NCBI GenBank assembly: GCA_020443345.1
Contig: JAGRIH010000030.1
Span: forward strand, 62,712-126,711
Direction of reading: 5' to 3'
Origin: Halioglobus sp.
GTDB taxonomy: Bacteria; Pseudomonadota; Gammaproteobacteria; Pseudomonadales; Halieaceae
Length of the DNA: 64,000 bases
Shown here: piece by piece, positions 1-8,660 of the stretch
Layout of the letters: each line of letters begins with the position of its first letter
Position numbering within the stretch: the stretch's first letter is position 1
The notes under the pieces: model-generated
The model's database searches: none
What the model saw: the letters and a program-made list of their open reading frames with translations, nothing else
What the model was told of the DNA's origin: nothing
Made by a program: the position numbers and the translations under genes

Positions 1-978
1 GAGGTATCCGGCCGCGGGGTGGGTATGGATATCGTGCTGAGCGAACTGCAGCAGCTCGGCGGAGACATCCGGATTCAATCCGAACTGGGCCACGGGACGT
101 CCTTTGAACTGCGCATTCCCTCCAATGTCAGCGTCAACGGCGCGCTGTTTGTCACCGCCGGTGCCAGTTCCTACGCCATTCCCCTCAACGGCCTGGTGGC
201 GATCGAGCACGTGCCCGCCGACGAATTTTTCGCCGCGGTCGAAAACGGCGGCACGCTGCAGCTGTTCGATCTGACCTGCGAGCCGGGTTATCTGGGCACC
301 CTGTGCCACGGCGACAGCCTGCCCGATCGCGATACCTGGGGCAGCAGCGTCCCGGTGATCATCGCCGGCTCGCCCTCGCGCCACATGGCGATTGCCATCG
401 ATGACGTGGAGGAGGCGCTGGAACTGGTGGTGCGCTCCCTGGGTCCGCAGTTTGCCGCGGTGCCGGGGCTGGCCGGTGCCGCCACCACTTCCGGCGGCGA
501 GGCGATCGTGGCGCTGGATCTCAACGTCCTGGTGGAAAGCGTGGTGGCCGGTGATATTTCAGCGGTAGCGGTCGATCACGCGCGCGACAACACCCTGCTG
601 GCGCTGGTAGTCGACGACTCGCGTACCCAGAGGATGGTCGCCACCAGCCAATTCGACACGGTTGGCGTGGAAACCATTACGGCGGAAAACGGCCTGGTGG
701 CCATCGACCTGCTGAACACCACCCACCGCCTGCCCGACGTGATCCTGCTGGATGTCGAAATGCCGCTCAAGGACGGCATCGAGACCCTCCGCGAGATCCG
801 CAAATCACGGCGCTACTCGCACCTGCCGGTGATCATGGTCACCTCGCGTACCGGGGCCAAGCACCGCGCCCTGGCGCAGCAAGCCGGCTGTAACGGTTAT
901 ATGGGAAAACCGTTCAATTTTCCCCTGTTGATCGAGCAGATCAATGAGCTGACCGGCCATAATCTGCAGTTGTCCTGA
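1..978 (+). CDS. CheA-type hybrid histidine kinase/response regulator, 3' part (ChpA/PilL-like)
   Basis: The reading frame is open from base 1, so the gene starts upstream; 325 residues remain. The first codons carry the G2 box of a CheA ATPase (GRGVGMD), followed by the end of the kinase domain. A CheW-like domain follows (roughly residues 45-175), then a C-terminal receiver domain (about 200-320) with the acidic pair D205-D206, phospho-acceptor D251 in LLDVEMP, and a VTSRTG/GKPF pair. This kinase-CheW-receiver order is typical of ChpA/PilL, the large hybrid kinases controlling twitching motility through type IV pili. The next gene is CheW-like and starts 10 bases later, which fits a chp operon. 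A generic CheA hybrid cannot be excluded because the Hpt domains lie outside the window. Confidence 0.88.
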   Translation, partial: EVSGRGVGMDIVLSELQQLGGDIRIQSELGHGTSFELRIPSNVSVNGALFVTAGASSYAIPLNGLVAIEHVPADEFFAAVENGGTLQLFDLTCEPGYLGTLCHGDSLPDRDTWGSSVPVIIAGSPSRHMAIAIDDVEEALELVVRSLGPQFAAVPGLAGAATTSGGEAIVALDLNVLVESVVAGDISAVAVDHARDNTLLALVVDDSRTQRMVATSQFDTVGVETITAENGLVAIDLLNTTHRLPDVILLDVEMPLKDGIETLREIRKSRRYSHLPVIMVTSRTGAKHRALAQQAGCNGYMGKPFNFPLLIEQINELTGHNLQLS

Positions 979-987
979 GGATTGACT

Positions 988-1434
988 ATGAGTGACAAGC
1001 CCTCGCGCTGGTGCGTCCTGATGCCCTGTTCGCATGCCGAGTCCTGGGCCGTGCCGCAAAATTGCCTGGCCGAAATCGTGACCCTGCACGCGGTCGATGC
1101 GCACCCGCCGCCGGAGATCAGCTGGCGCGGCCAGATCGTCCCGGTCCTGGATTTTGGTCGGAGGGACGGCTCCCGATGGTATGAAAAGCAGCGCCAGAGC
1201 GGCCTGATTGCCATCTTTCGGGGACTGCGCGGCGAGGGTTGCGACTACTGGGGGGTCGCGATCAGGGGCCATGGCCTCACCATCAGGGACGTGGCGACGC
1301 AGGCGCTCGAAGACGCGCCCGAAGACACCCTGGCGCACGCCAGCGCCGCGTTTCGCATGGATGGCAGGCTCTACCAGGTGCCCGATCTGGCGCAGTTGCA
1401 GCGCGAGCTCGCCGCCAGCCTGGCCGTCGCCTGA
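988..1434 (+). CDS. CheW-like protein, ChpC-type
   Basis: 148 residues. The pattern of a CheW fold is visible: an N-terminal strand region (WCVLMPC), then a section on inspection of a prosthetic surface (ISWRGQIVPVLDF) that matches the CheW 'G-x-I-x-P-V-x-D' turn. It should act as a coupling protein between receptor and CheA-type kinase. It lies 10 bases after the hybrid kinase and is probably cotranscribed. An in-frame TTG lies two codons earlier, but ATG at 988 has a GAGG 7 bases upstream and is preferred. The resemblance to ChpC of the Pseudomonas pilus chemosensory system comes from context and the short CheW-only architecture. Confidence 0.72.
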   Translation: MSDKPSRWCVLMPCSHAESWAVPQNCLAEIVTLHAVDAHPPPEISWRGQIVPVLDFGRRDGSRWYEKQRQSGLIAIFRGLRGEGCDYWGVAIRGHGLTIRDVATQALEDAPEDTLAHASAAFRMDGRLYQVPDLAQLQRELAASLAVA

Positions 1435-1446
1435 GGCGTGGCGGCG

Positions 1447-1860
1447 ATGGAGTCGATGCAACTGGACGATATCGTGGCGTCTATCGAGGCGCAATTCGCT
1501 GAGCCCGCCGCGGCCCCTGTGCCACCGCAGGGCGCGCCGCCGAGCGGCGGCTGGCGGCAGTGGTTTGAGGGCGATGCGTTTGAGGACTACCTGCAGGATC
1601 AGGTCAACCGCCGCATCGTGCGCGACTACCTGCTCAATGCCATCGTTCTGGGATTTTTCGCTGCGGCGCAGCTGGATGATTTTGCGGATTATATGCGTAC
1701 CAGTGAAGGCCGCGCAGTGCTGGCGCTGCACATGCTCATGAGCTCGGTACAGGAGGTCGCCGATCTGCCCGCTGCGCTCGGGTCCGCCGCCGGGCTGCGG
1801 CCGCTGACGCCGCAGCCCGATTCCCCGCCCCACATGCAAATCGTACCGAACTGGAAGTAA
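1447..1860 (+). CDS. Hypothetical protein downstream of chp genes
   Basis: 137 residues, not recognised. A low-complexity Pro/Ala-rich stretch (about 18-35) is followed by a predicted helical region rich in aromatic and acidic residues (WRQWF, FEDYL, LLNAIVLGFF). No signal peptide and no clear transmembrane segment beyond one hydrophobic run. It begins 12 bases after the CheW-like gene, so it probably belongs to the same operon. Start choice is uncertain: GTG 1438, ATG 1447 and ATG 1456 are all in frame; the GAGG at 1433-1436 best fits 1447, while a GGAG at 1448-1451 would fit 1456. A role linked to the chemosensory system is suggested only by position. Confidence 0.6.
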   Translation: MESMQLDDIVASIEAQFAEPAAAPVPPQGAPPSGGWRQWFEGDAFEDYLQDQVNRRIVRDYLLNAIVLGFFAAAQLDDFADYMRTSEGRAVLALHMLMSSVQEVADLPAALGSAAGLRPLTPQPDSPPHMQIVPNWK

Positions 1861-1977
1861 GCGCGTGTCCATAGGGCAGAGCGGGAGCGGCCGTCTCTCG
1901 TCCGTGCGCCTGCAGGGGAACAAATGAACCCTGGGGACGACCTCAAATACTGTCTAGTCTGAACAGGGGTGGCGACG

Positions 1978-2224
1978 ATGAAAAACCGGCGCGAGGCGAC
2001 AGAGAGTGCGTTCAATCCACTGCATTGCAGGCAGCGCTACCTGGCCCGAGCACTGGATCTGCTCGGTCTGGACCCGATGCTCGAGGCGCTCCTGGACGGA
2101 GCAGCAGGTTAACAGCGAACTGGAAACCATCCTCAAGACGGCTTTTGACGCACTCGTGGACGCGGCGCGCGAGAACGCTCTGGACTACCTCTGGCCGCCT
2201 ATCACATCGCTGTACAGCGCGTAG
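1978..2224 (+). pseudogene. Possible small gene broken by one frameshift
   Basis: ATG at 1978 has an AGGGG upstream and opens 44 codons ending at TAA 2110-2112. The other frame continues with protein-like sequence from about 2102 (QQVNSELETILKTAFD...) to TAG 2222. Joined near 2100 they would give one acidic, mostly helical protein of about 81 residues (ARALDLLGLDPMLEALLDG followed by the second part). Codon choice is GC-ending in both parts, which argues for real coding. I do not recognise the protein. It could be a frameshifted remnant, a sequencing error, or chance. Confidence 0.33.
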
Positions 2225-2298
2225 CCAGGGCTCAGAAGCTGCGCGGCCTGGTGGCTTTCTTCCGCCTGCAGCAAAAGCTCGCACAATCGAGCATAAAA

Positions 2299-2340
2299 TA
2301 ATGGCATGAATAACGACATATATTAGTAAAAATGCCATTA
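2299..2340. repeat. 9-bp perfect inverted repeat in AT-rich spacer
   Basis: TAATGGCAT at 2299-2307 is matched by its exact reverse complement at 2332-2340, with a 24-base spacer that is very AT-rich compared with its surroundings. It sits in the gene-poor stretch between 2224 and 2553. It could be a regulator binding site or a hairpin. The rest of 1861-2552 holds the broken ORF at 1978-2224 and some short GC hairpins near 2485-2516; I see nothing else. Confidence 0.4.
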
Positions 2341-2552
2341 CATGAAAAAATATGGCGCACAAACTGACATGTAGTCCAAATAAATAAAAAAATGGCTGCA
2401 AGCTCATTGCCACCCCATCAACACCGGCATATAACTGGCCTGAACCGCCGAAAAAAAGTGCGGTGAGTCAGGGGCGCCGCAGTCGGCTGGTTATGTGAAG
2501 CTGCCAGCCCCGCTGGGACTAACAAGAAAGACAAGTGTGTTTGGGGGTAATT

Positions 2553-2885
2553 ATGTTGACGCTAACACCGACGGCCGTGCTGGAAAAACAGCCCGACAGC
2601 GGTCCGGAAGTTTTTGCCGTTATCGGCGGTAAGAAGGTTTTTCTGCCCGCCGAGGCAAAGTATGTGATGCAGGACCGGCGCGGGCTGTGGTACTACAGCA
2701 CGCGCAAGCCGCGTCCCAAGGAGGGCGACTGGACGCCGAACAAGACCAGCATTGCCTGCCGCAACGAGGCGGGCTACGTGCGGGCGCTGAAGACCGATAC
2801 CGAGCGGCAGTGGCTGGAGACCTGCCAGAGAACCGTGCGCATGATTTCCGGGGAGGCCGGCAGCCGCAGACCAGCCGACGATTGA
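2553..2885 (+). CDS. Hypothetical small basic protein
   Basis: 110 residues, not recognised. ATG 2553 is chosen because GGGGG at 2543-2547 lies just upstream; an in-frame start at 2535 would place the ribosome site inside the gene. The central part (EVFAVIGGKKVFLPAEAKYVM) has alternating hydrophobic residues suggestive of a small beta fold, with a Trp-Tyr-Tyr motif (LWYYSTRKPRP) after it. Two cysteines (in SIACR and ETCQR) are present. No signal peptide. It stands alone between gene-poor DNA and an oppositely oriented gene. Coding is likely from codon use and the ribosome site; function unknown. Confidence 0.55.
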   Translation: MLTLTPTAVLEKQPDSGPEVFAVIGGKKVFLPAEAKYVMQDRRGLWYYSTRKPRPKEGDWTPNKTSIACRNEAGYVRALKTDTERQWLETCQRTVRMISGEAGSRRPADD

Positions 2886-2996
2886 GGTGTCGGCTCGGGC
2901 CGCTGACAGTCTGCCGGTTTGCGCTGACGCCCCGCAAGCCGGGGCCTGTCGCGCAGGGGTGGATGCAGCCGCGGCCGTGTGCTGCGCGTGGCGCGG

Positions 2997-3533
2997 TCAC
3001 TCGATATCGATACTGGCATGGTCCGGGTCCCGGCACCGCTCCACCCAGCGCGCCACCTCGTTCAGGTGCAGCGCCAGTAAATCAATCACTGCAGCTTCCA
3101 GGGTGCGGTAGGCTTCCTGCCACACGCCGATGTGCATCAGCAGGGCGCAGCGCTGGCGCAGCGGCATGGCTTGCGGCAGATGCAGGGGGTCCAGCGTCTG
3201 GTTGCGAAAACCCGCACTGAGCACACAGGCCACCACTGGGTCGCGTTTGTTGTCCAGCAGTTCGCCCTCGAAGCGCCGCAGCGGCATCAGCAGCTTGTGC
3301 CGCTGCGGGAAATCCGGGTCGGCAATGATGTTGTGCACCCAGACCGGCAGGTGCGCCGCCAGGGTCTTGCGCAGTAGCGGCTCGGCCAGAGACGCCAGCG
3401 GGGCGTCACCGGTGTCGGGCGCCACGCGTCGCAGGGCCAGTTGGTTGCGGTCGGTGAAGCCGTAGGGCCCGAACGCCGCCATGCGCGCACCAACCAGGGC
3501 GATATGGGTCAACTGCAGGTCGCCGGCACTCAT
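2997..3533 (-). CDS. Hypothetical protein
   Basis: 178 residues on the reverse strand, not recognised. It is Leu/Arg-rich without signal peptide or membrane span. Visible stretches include a region with WVHNIIADPDFP and a helical C-terminal half (LRQRCALLMHIGVWQEAYRTLE; ALHLNEVARWVERCRDPDH). It lies head-to-tail behind the TonB-domain gene at 3646-4968 with a 112-base gap, so cotranscription is possible but not shown. The start ATG at 3533 has only a weak upstream GAG. Codon use matches the neighbours, which supports coding. Confidence 0.58.
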   Translation of the reverse strand: MSAGDLQLTHIALVGARMAAFGPYGFTDRNQLALRRVAPDTGDAPLASLAEPLLRKTLAAHLPVWVHNIIADPDFPQRHKLLMPLRRFEGELLDNKRDPVVACVLSAGFRNQTLDPLHLPQAMPLRQRCALLMHIGVWQEAYRTLEAAVIDLLALHLNEVARWVERCRDPDHASIDIE

Positions 3534-3645
3534 CTCGAATGCCGCCCTGACAGCGCAGCACGGGCTGCTCCGAGGTGTCGCGGCCTTAGATCGATAAGCT
3601 GCATCAATGCCTCCTCTTAGAGCCGTAGCGGCTGTCTCTCCGCGT

Positions 3646-4968
3646 CTACTCGGTCAGTACGAAGCTGATCGGCACCGGAATCACCAACCGGTCGTCGTCG
3701 TCGCTGTATTCGGCGCTGGCCACCGGATCGATGGCCTCGAATTTGCCCTCCACGACGGCCTTGTGCGCCGCCTCGACCCCCGCCTCATCCAGTGCGGGGT
3801 AGCCCGATGATCGCGCCACGATCACCTCCAGCAGCGCACCCGTGGGGTCCAGCACCACGTCGAGTTCCACTCGGCCCTGCATGCCGCGCCGCACCGCGCG
3901 ACCGGGGTAGCGAACCTGGCGGTACACGGCGTTGATCAGCCGCGTATTGAACTGGGCCAGGCGGCGTGAATACTCCTCGACGTCGAGTGCCGCCACCGGT
4001 GCGGCGACCGCAGAGGGCGGCGGGCTCGGAGCGGACACGGCCGCTGTCTGCAGGTCTGAGCGCAGCTCCACCGCGCGCGGCGGCGCCTGTGTTGGCGGCG
4101 CACCGGCGGCGCTGGGCTGCGGTACCTGCAGCAGCGGCTGCACAGCCGCCCGGACCCGGGGTCGAATGCGCACGGCGGAGACTTCAACCAGTGCAAAGTC
4201 CCCCGCGCTAGCAGTGGGCGCGGCGGCGACTGCGGCTGCCGCGTCCCGGGTGGCGGGCGCGGCGGTGACTGTCGCGGGCGCAGGCGGCGCGGCGGCCGCG
4301 GTCTGCTGTGCTGCAGTGGCGCCGCTGTCGCCGGACGGTTGCGCGAGGACTGCGGCGTCCCGGGCGGGCTCGAGCCAGGCCGCAACCTCAGCCGCGCGCT
4401 GTGCGGACCAGCGTATGGCGCGCAGCTGTGCCAGCAACTGCGGGTCGGGTGCACGGGCCAGCAGGGCGTCGCGAAACGCCGTCGCCGGCCCGTGTTCGCC
4501 GATCCAGCCCAGCAGCAGGTAGTCCGCCACGCCGCGTTCGTCCACCCGGATGATTTCGTGGCCGTTCAAATAGGCCGCGGTGGCGGCGTCGCCGGTCAGC
4601 AGGATACCCAGCACATCCCCGGCGTAGAGACTGCCCCTGACGGCGGCCAGGACCGCAGCGGCAAACTGCCGCGTCGTGTCGTCCGGCGGGTGGCCGCTGG
4701 CTACTTCGCTTTGCAGCAGCATGCCGCCGAGCAGGCTGCGCATACTGGTGCGTCTGGCCACCACCCGGTATTCCATGAGCCGCGGGCCGCCCGCGTGGGT
4801 ACCGGCGGGCGCATACAGCGCGCCCAGGTAGATGTCACGCCCCGTTTCCCGGTGCAGGGCCACCCCGGCCACAGGCAGCTCCGGTGCGGCTGACGCCGGC
4901 GCGGCGGCGCCGGCCAGGAGGCAGGCGACACACCAGCTTAGCAGGGAGAGAGCGGCCTGTAGTCGCAC
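3646..4968 (-). CDS. Chalcone-isomerase-like domain fused to TonB C-terminal domain
   Basis: 440 residues, exported. An N-terminal signal peptide or anchor (about 1-28, ending PASAA) leads to a region of about 30-195 that resembles the bacterial chalcone-isomerase-like family: strand pairs, GDVLGILLTG, then YLNGHEIIRV and WIGEHGPATAFRDALL near its end. An Ala/Pro-rich linker (about 205-330) follows, then a TonB C-terminal domain (about 345-440; RYPGRAVRRGMQGRVEL and SSGYPALDEAG). TonB domains contact outer-membrane receptors. The classical N-terminal membrane anchor plus proton-channel motif is not obvious, so its way of energy coupling is unclear. It is divergent from fieF and may form a unit with the small unknown gene downstream. 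Confidence 0.78.
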   Translation of the reverse strand: MRLQAALSLLSWCVACLLAGAAAPASAAPELPVAGVALHRETGRDIYLGALYAPAGTHAGGPRLMEYRVVARRTSMRSLLGGMLLQSEVASGHPPDDTTRQFAAAVLAAVRGSLYAGDVLGILLTGDAATAAYLNGHEIIRVDERGVADYLLLGWIGEHGPATAFRDALLARAPDPQLLAQLRAIRWSAQRAAEVAAWLEPARDAAVLAQPSGDSGATAAQQTAAAAPPAPATVTAAPATRDAAAAVAAAPTASAGDFALVEVSAVRIRPRVRAAVQPLLQVPQPSAAGAPPTQAPPRAVELRSDLQTAAVSAPSPPPSAVAAPVAALDVEEYSRRLAQFNTRLINAVYRQVRYPGRAVRRGMQGRVELDVVLDPTGALLEVIVARSSGYPALDEAGVEAAHKAVVEGKFEAIDPVASAEYSDDDDRLVIPVPISFVLTE

Positions 4969-5102
4969 GGCAGTCGCGGTTCACCATGTGTTGTGTGCAC
5001 GAACCCTAGAATTCCAAGGCGCGGCGTCGGTCGCAACAAAAAACCACAGAAAAGCGCAATTAGCCGGCACCGCATCTCGGCGCTATGGCGCGGCGCCAGA
5101 TT

Positions 5103-5111
5103 TGCTAGAAT
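5103..5111 (+). promoter_or_regulatory. Possible extended -10 promoter of the CDF gene
   Basis: TG at 5103-5104, one base, then TAGAAT at 5106-5111 gives an extended -10 element 33 bases ahead of the ATG at 5145. There is no good -35 hexamer at the right distance, which is tolerated by extended -10 promoters. Support is by eye only. Confidence 0.35.
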
Positions 5112-5144
5112 CTCGCGCTATCACCAACCGCGACTGGATTGTCA

Positions 5145-6092
5145 ATGGATCAACTCGCCGCCAGCACCACTTGCGCCTCACCACAGGACTCGGCCCCGTT
5201 GATGCGCCGCGCCACCTATGCCTCCCTGGCGGTGGCGCTCGTGCTGATCGTCGTCAAGGGGATCGCCTGGCTCAGCTCGGACTCGGTCAGCCTGATGGCG
5301 ACTCTGATCGACTCCGCGCTGGATGCGCTGGCCTCCCTGGTCAACCTGCTGGCCGTGCGGCACGCCCTGTCCCCGGCCGACCGCGAGCACCGCTTCGGCC
5401 ACGGCAAGGCCGAGGCGCTGGCGGGGCTGGGCCAGGCCCTGTTTGTCGCCGGCTCCGCCGGATTCCTGCTGTTTGAAGCGGCGCGGCGCATCGTCGAACC
5501 CGTGCCGCTGCAGTCCTATGGCCTGGGCATCGCGGTGATGCTGTTTTCCATGGCCGCCACGCTGCTGCTGCTGGCTTTTCAGCGCAAGGTGATCCGCGCC
5601 ACCGACTCCACTGCGATAAAGGCCGATGCCCTGCACTATCGCACGGACCTGCTGGTGAACGGCAGCGTGATCCTGGCGCTGTTGCTGTCGGTGCGGGGCT
5701 GGGCCGGTTTCGACGCCCTGTTTGCCGTCGCCATCGCCCTGTATATCCTGCACAGCGCCTGGGAGATCGTCAGCCAGGCTTTTGATCACCTGATGGACCG
5801 CGAGCTGCCCGATGCCGAGCGCGCGCAGATTATCGCCATCGCCCGCGCCCACGAAAAAGTGCTCGGTCTGCACGATTTGCGCTCGCGGCGCTCGGGTACC
5901 GACATTTTCATCCAGCTGCACCTGGAGTTGCACGACGACCTGCGGCTGGTGGAGGCGCACCGCATCTCCGACGAGGTGGAGGCCGCGCTGCTGCAGGTCT
6001 ACCCCGCCGCCGAGGTGATTATCCACATCGACCCGATTTCCGTGGTACCTGAGGAACCGGTGCCGGAGTTTCTCGCGCCGCCGCAGAATTGA
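5145..6092 (+). CDS. fieF: Cation diffusion facilitator (FieF/YiiP-type)
   Basis: 315 residues with six hydrophobic segments between about 20 and 215 and a cytoplasmic C-terminal domain. The transport-site ligands of the YiiP family are present: D56 and D60 (IDSALD) in the second segment and H164 and D168 (HYRTD) in the fifth, a D-D-H-D site associated with Zn/Cd/Fe export by proton antiport. The C-terminal part contains HRISDEVE and a metal-binding-domain-like IIHIDP. ATG 5145 is preferred over the in-frame TTG 5139. The gene is alone: divergent from the TonB-fusion gene and convergent with the TrpB2 gene. Confidence 0.88.
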   Translation: MDQLAASTTCASPQDSAPLMRRATYASLAVALVLIVVKGIAWLSSDSVSLMATLIDSALDALASLVNLLAVRHALSPADREHRFGHGKAEALAGLGQALFVAGSAGFLLFEAARRIVEPVPLQSYGLGIAVMLFSMAATLLLLAFQRKVIRATDSTAIKADALHYRTDLLVNGSVILALLLSVRGWAGFDALFAVAIALYILHSAWEIVSQAFDHLMDRELPDAERAQIIAIARAHEKVLGLHDLRSRRSGTDIFIQLHLELHDDLRLVEAHRISDEVEAALLQVYPAAEVIIHIDPISVVPEEPVPEFLAPPQN

Positions 6093-6180
6093 CCGTGCGC
6101 CGCGGCGCCGGCAGGATGTGCTTGCCGCGCACAGCGACAGTCCGCAACCGGCCGGCGCCGCTCACCAAGCGCGTGCAGTC

Positions 6181-7542
6181 TTACACCCCGGCCTGCGGCA
6201 GGTCCTGCAGCGCCCGTGCGACCTGTTCGCACTCGTATTCGTGGTCGACCAGCTTGCCGGCGTTGAAGTCCATATAGGCCTGCATGTCCACGTGGCCGTG
6301 CCCTGACAGGTTGAACAGGATGACCTTCTTTTTACCCTCAGCCTTGCAGCGCAGGGCCTCGTCGATGGCGCCGCGTATCGCGTGATTGGACTCCGGCGCC
6401 GGTATGATGCCCTCGGCCCGTGCAAACTGGATGCCGGCCTCGAAGCAGGTGTTTTGCGGGTAGGCGCGCGCCTCTAGGTGGCCCAGGTGGTACAGGTGGC
6501 TGACGCTCGGAGCCATTCCGTGAAAGCGCAGCCCGCCGGCGTGGATGGACTCGGGGACGAAGCCGTGGCCCAGCGTGTGCATCTTCATCATCGGCGTCAG
6601 TCCCGCCACGTCACCGAAGTCATAGGCGAAACTGCCCTTGGTCAAACTGGGGCACGAGGCCGGCTCCACGGCGAGGATGCGGGTGTTGCGGCCGGCGGTG
6701 AGGTTGGCGCCGATGTAGGGAAACGCCATGCCGGCAAAGTTGCTGCCGCCGCCCGAGCAGCCGATAACGACATCGGCGTACTCACCGGCCAGTTCCATCT
6801 GCAGTATCGCCTCCTGGCCGATCACCGTCTGGTGCAGCATGACGTGGTTGAGCACACTGCCCAGGGCGTAGTTGGTGTCCTCCCGCTGGCGCGCGATTTC
6901 CACCGCCTCGGAGATGGCGATGCCCAGGCTGCCGGGCGAATCGGGCGTTCTGGCTAAAACGGCGCGGCCGGATGCGGTTTTGTCACTGGGACTGGCCACC
7001 ACGTTGCCGCCGTAGGTTTCGATCATGGCGCGGCGGTAGGGCTTCTGGTTGAAGCTCACTTTCACCATGAACACCTGCACTTTGATGCCCATGGCAGTGC
7101 CGGCAAGGGCCAGCGCCGTACCCCACTGTCCGGCACCGGTTTCGGTGACGATCTGCCTGATGCCGGCTTCCCGGTTGTAGTAGGCCTGGGCGATGGCGGT
7201 ATTGAGTTTGTGTGAACCCACCGGGCTGGTGCCCTCGTATTTGTAATAGATGTGCGCCGGTGTATCCAGCGCCTGTTCCAGGCTGCGGGCGCGGTGCAGG
7301 GGCGAGGGGCGCCACTGCCGGTAGTACTGCTGCACTTCCTCGGGGATCTCGATGTGGCGCTCGCCGCTGACTTCCTGCCCGATCAGTGCCTGCGGGAAAA
7401 TAGCCGCAAGGTCGTCCGGCACGATCGGCTCTTTGGTCTGCGGATTGAGCGGCGGCGCCATCGGTTCCGGCATGTCGGCGAGAATGTTGTACCAGTGAGT
7501 CGGTATTTTGTCTTCATCCAGCAGATACTTGATTTGTTTCAT
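6181..7542 (-). CDS. trpB2: Tryptophan synthase beta chain, TrpB2 type
   Basis: 453 residues, cytoplasmic PLP enzyme that forms tryptophan from indole and serine. The PLP lysine is K112 in GSHKLNT; the PLP-phosphate loop is [16 protein letters not shown] is the TrpB substrate loop. The length, the N-terminal extension ([14 protein letters not shown]) and the FNQKPYRR stretch mark the TrpB2 branch rather than the TrpB1 that pairs with TrpA. The open frame extends upstream to 7908 but homology begins at ATG 7542. No trpA or other trp gene is adjacent; the gene is divergent from a LuxR regulator. TrpB2 proteins often salvage indole; that role here is inference. Confidence 0.93.
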   Translation of the reverse strand: MKQIKYLLDEDKIPTHWYNILADMPEPMAPPLNPQTKEPIVPDDLAAIFPQALIGQEVSGERHIEIPEEVQQYYRQWRPSPLHRARSLEQALDTPAHIYYKYEGTSPVGSHKLNTAIAQAYYNREAGIRQIVTETGAGQWGTALALAGTAMGIKVQVFMVKVSFNQKPYRRAMIETYGGNVVASPSDKTASGRAVLARTPDSPGSLGIAISEAVEIARQREDTNYALGSVLNHVMLHQTVIGQEAILQMELAGEYADVVIGCSGGGSNFAGMAFPYIGANLTAGRNTRILAVEPASCPSLTKGSFAYDFGDVAGLTPMMKMHTLGHGFVPESIHAGGLRFHGMAPSVSHLYHLGHLEARAYPQNTCFEAGIQFARAEGIIPAPESNHAIRGAIDEALRCKAEGKKKVILFNLSGHGHVDMQAYMDFNAGKLVDHEYECEQVARALQDLPQAGV

Positions 7543-7597
7543 GGTCGCGTCGGGTCCTCGATTCGGGTGGTTGGAGCACTGGGCCTTGCAGCGGTGC

Positions 7598-7603
7598 ATT
7601 ATA
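7598..7603 (-). promoter_or_regulatory. Possible -10 of the TrpB2 gene
   Basis: On the reverse strand a perfect TATAAT lies at 7603-7598, 56 bases ahead of the ATG at 7542. No convincing -35 is visible at 16-18 bases. On the forward strand a TATACT at 7681-7686 could serve the LuxR gene. Confidence 0.35.
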
Positions 7604-7762
7604 TAGAAAACAGGGAAACCCGGCTCGCGCAAATCGTGTCGCGTGGGCCTCGCGGCGATGCCCGGCCGGCCCCGGCAGGCTATACTCGATGCGGCGCCGC
7701 GCTCGCCCGGGTAGCCCGCACCGACTCCACAGCGCCATTCCAGTAAAGGGACCGACCACATC

Positions 7763-8479
7763 ATGAGCAATGCGATAGAGTCATTTGGATTTCCCAGCGA
7801 TTTCCAGCAGGAAAGCCTCAAACTGATCAACAGCCTGATGGAGTTGAAGTCCTCCGCGTTTTTCCTGGTCGACCCCAATATGACGCACCGCGGCGTGGTC
7901 ACCCACAACCTGGCGAAAGAGGACGACGACCTGTACCAGAACCGCTATATGCACATGGACCCGCTCAACCCGAAGCTGCACGAAAAAGGCGGTGAAACCG
8001 TGGTGCATATGGACTCCATCATGACGCCGCAGGTGATCAGCCAACTGGTCTACTACCAGGACTTCCTCAGACCGCTAAACTACCGCTATGTGGCCGATAT
8101 CTTCTTTCGCGCAGAAGGCAAGATCATCGCGGTAATTACGCTGCTGCGCGCCCAGTCCCAGGGAGACTTTGCCCAGGATGAACTGACCCTGTTGCGCAAA
8201 CTGCAGCCGTTTCTGGAGTACACCCTCCACACGGTGTACCTGCCCCGGCGCCTCGCCGAGCGGGCCACCATCGAGGCGCGCCACCAACTCACCCACAGAC
8301 AACTGGACGTGCTGGAACTGGTGGTGTCCGGAGCCAGCAACAAGGCCATTGCCCAGGAGCTGAACCTGGGCCTGGCCACGGTAAAAACCCACCTGCAACA
8401 TATCTACCACAAGACCGGGGTGAGTTCCCGCACGGAGCTGCTGTCGCAGGTGATTTCCGACCTGAAGCTGATTGGATAG
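7763..8479 (+). CDS. LuxR-family transcriptional regulator
   Basis: 238 residues. The C-terminal 65 residues form a LuxR/GerE helix-turn-helix ([12 protein letters not shown], then [10 protein letters not shown] and [13 protein letters not shown]). The N-terminal about 165 residues resemble a GAF/PAS-like sensor fold; the conserved Trp/Tyr/Asp pattern of acyl-homoserine-lactone receptors is not evident, so the ligand is unknown. ATG 7763 has AAAGGGA upstream. It precedes the SDR/TonB-receptor/nitrilase locus and is the natural candidate to control it. Two near-identical 18-base sequences (8503-8520, 9501-9518) in the following gaps are candidate operator sites. Confidence 0.85.
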   Translation: MSNAIESFGFPSDFQQESLKLINSLMELKSSAFFLVDPNMTHRGVVTHNLAKEDDDLYQNRYMHMDPLNPKLHEKGGETVVHMDSIMTPQVISQLVYYQDFLRPLNYRYVADIFFRAEGKIIAVITLLRAQSQGDFAQDELTLLRKLQPFLEYTLHTVYLPRRLAERATIEARHQLTHRQLDVLELVVSGASNKAIAQELNLGLATVKTHLQHIYHKTGVSSRTELLSQVISDLKLIG

Positions 8480-8502
8480 CTGCTGCGGCGTTTTTCGCCG
8501 GG

Positions 8503-8520
8503 TCATTCTTTTGGTGGATA
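8503..8520 (+). repeat. Direct repeat copy A ahead of the SDR gene
   Basis: TCATTCTTTTGGTGGATA. It matches copy B at 9501-9518 in 16 of 18 positions. Both copies are intergenic, in the same orientation, upstream of genes likely to be co-regulated. A short GC hairpin with a T5 loop (8486-8500) lies just before it, at the end of the LuxR gene. Confidence 0.45.
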
Positions 8521-8660
8521 CCTCGCATTGTCGTAGTGTTTTAGGCTTTGATTTTGGCGTGAAGCCTTGCTGCGTGAAGCGTGCTGTCTGGTGCGGGTGC
8601 CCGGCGCACTGTGCGATGCGCGGGCGACAGCGGGCGCAATACTAATAACGGAACCTGACC

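Noticed and set aside
805..1923. Long reverse-strand open frame (372 codons) opposite the chp genes
   Set aside because: It is the antisense shadow of three forward genes with recognisable CheA/CheW content; the translation is Arg/His-rich and unlike any family.
2012..2413. Reverse open frame of 133 codons in the gene-poor spacer
   Set aside because: Only the AT-rich end looks hydrophobic and the remainder is Arg/Pro-rich; no ribosome site and no recognisable domain.
2420..2552. Possible riboswitch (GEMM or cobalamin) ahead of the small gene at 2553
   Set aside because: Some GC hairpins are present, but the conserved loop bases of either class could not be found.
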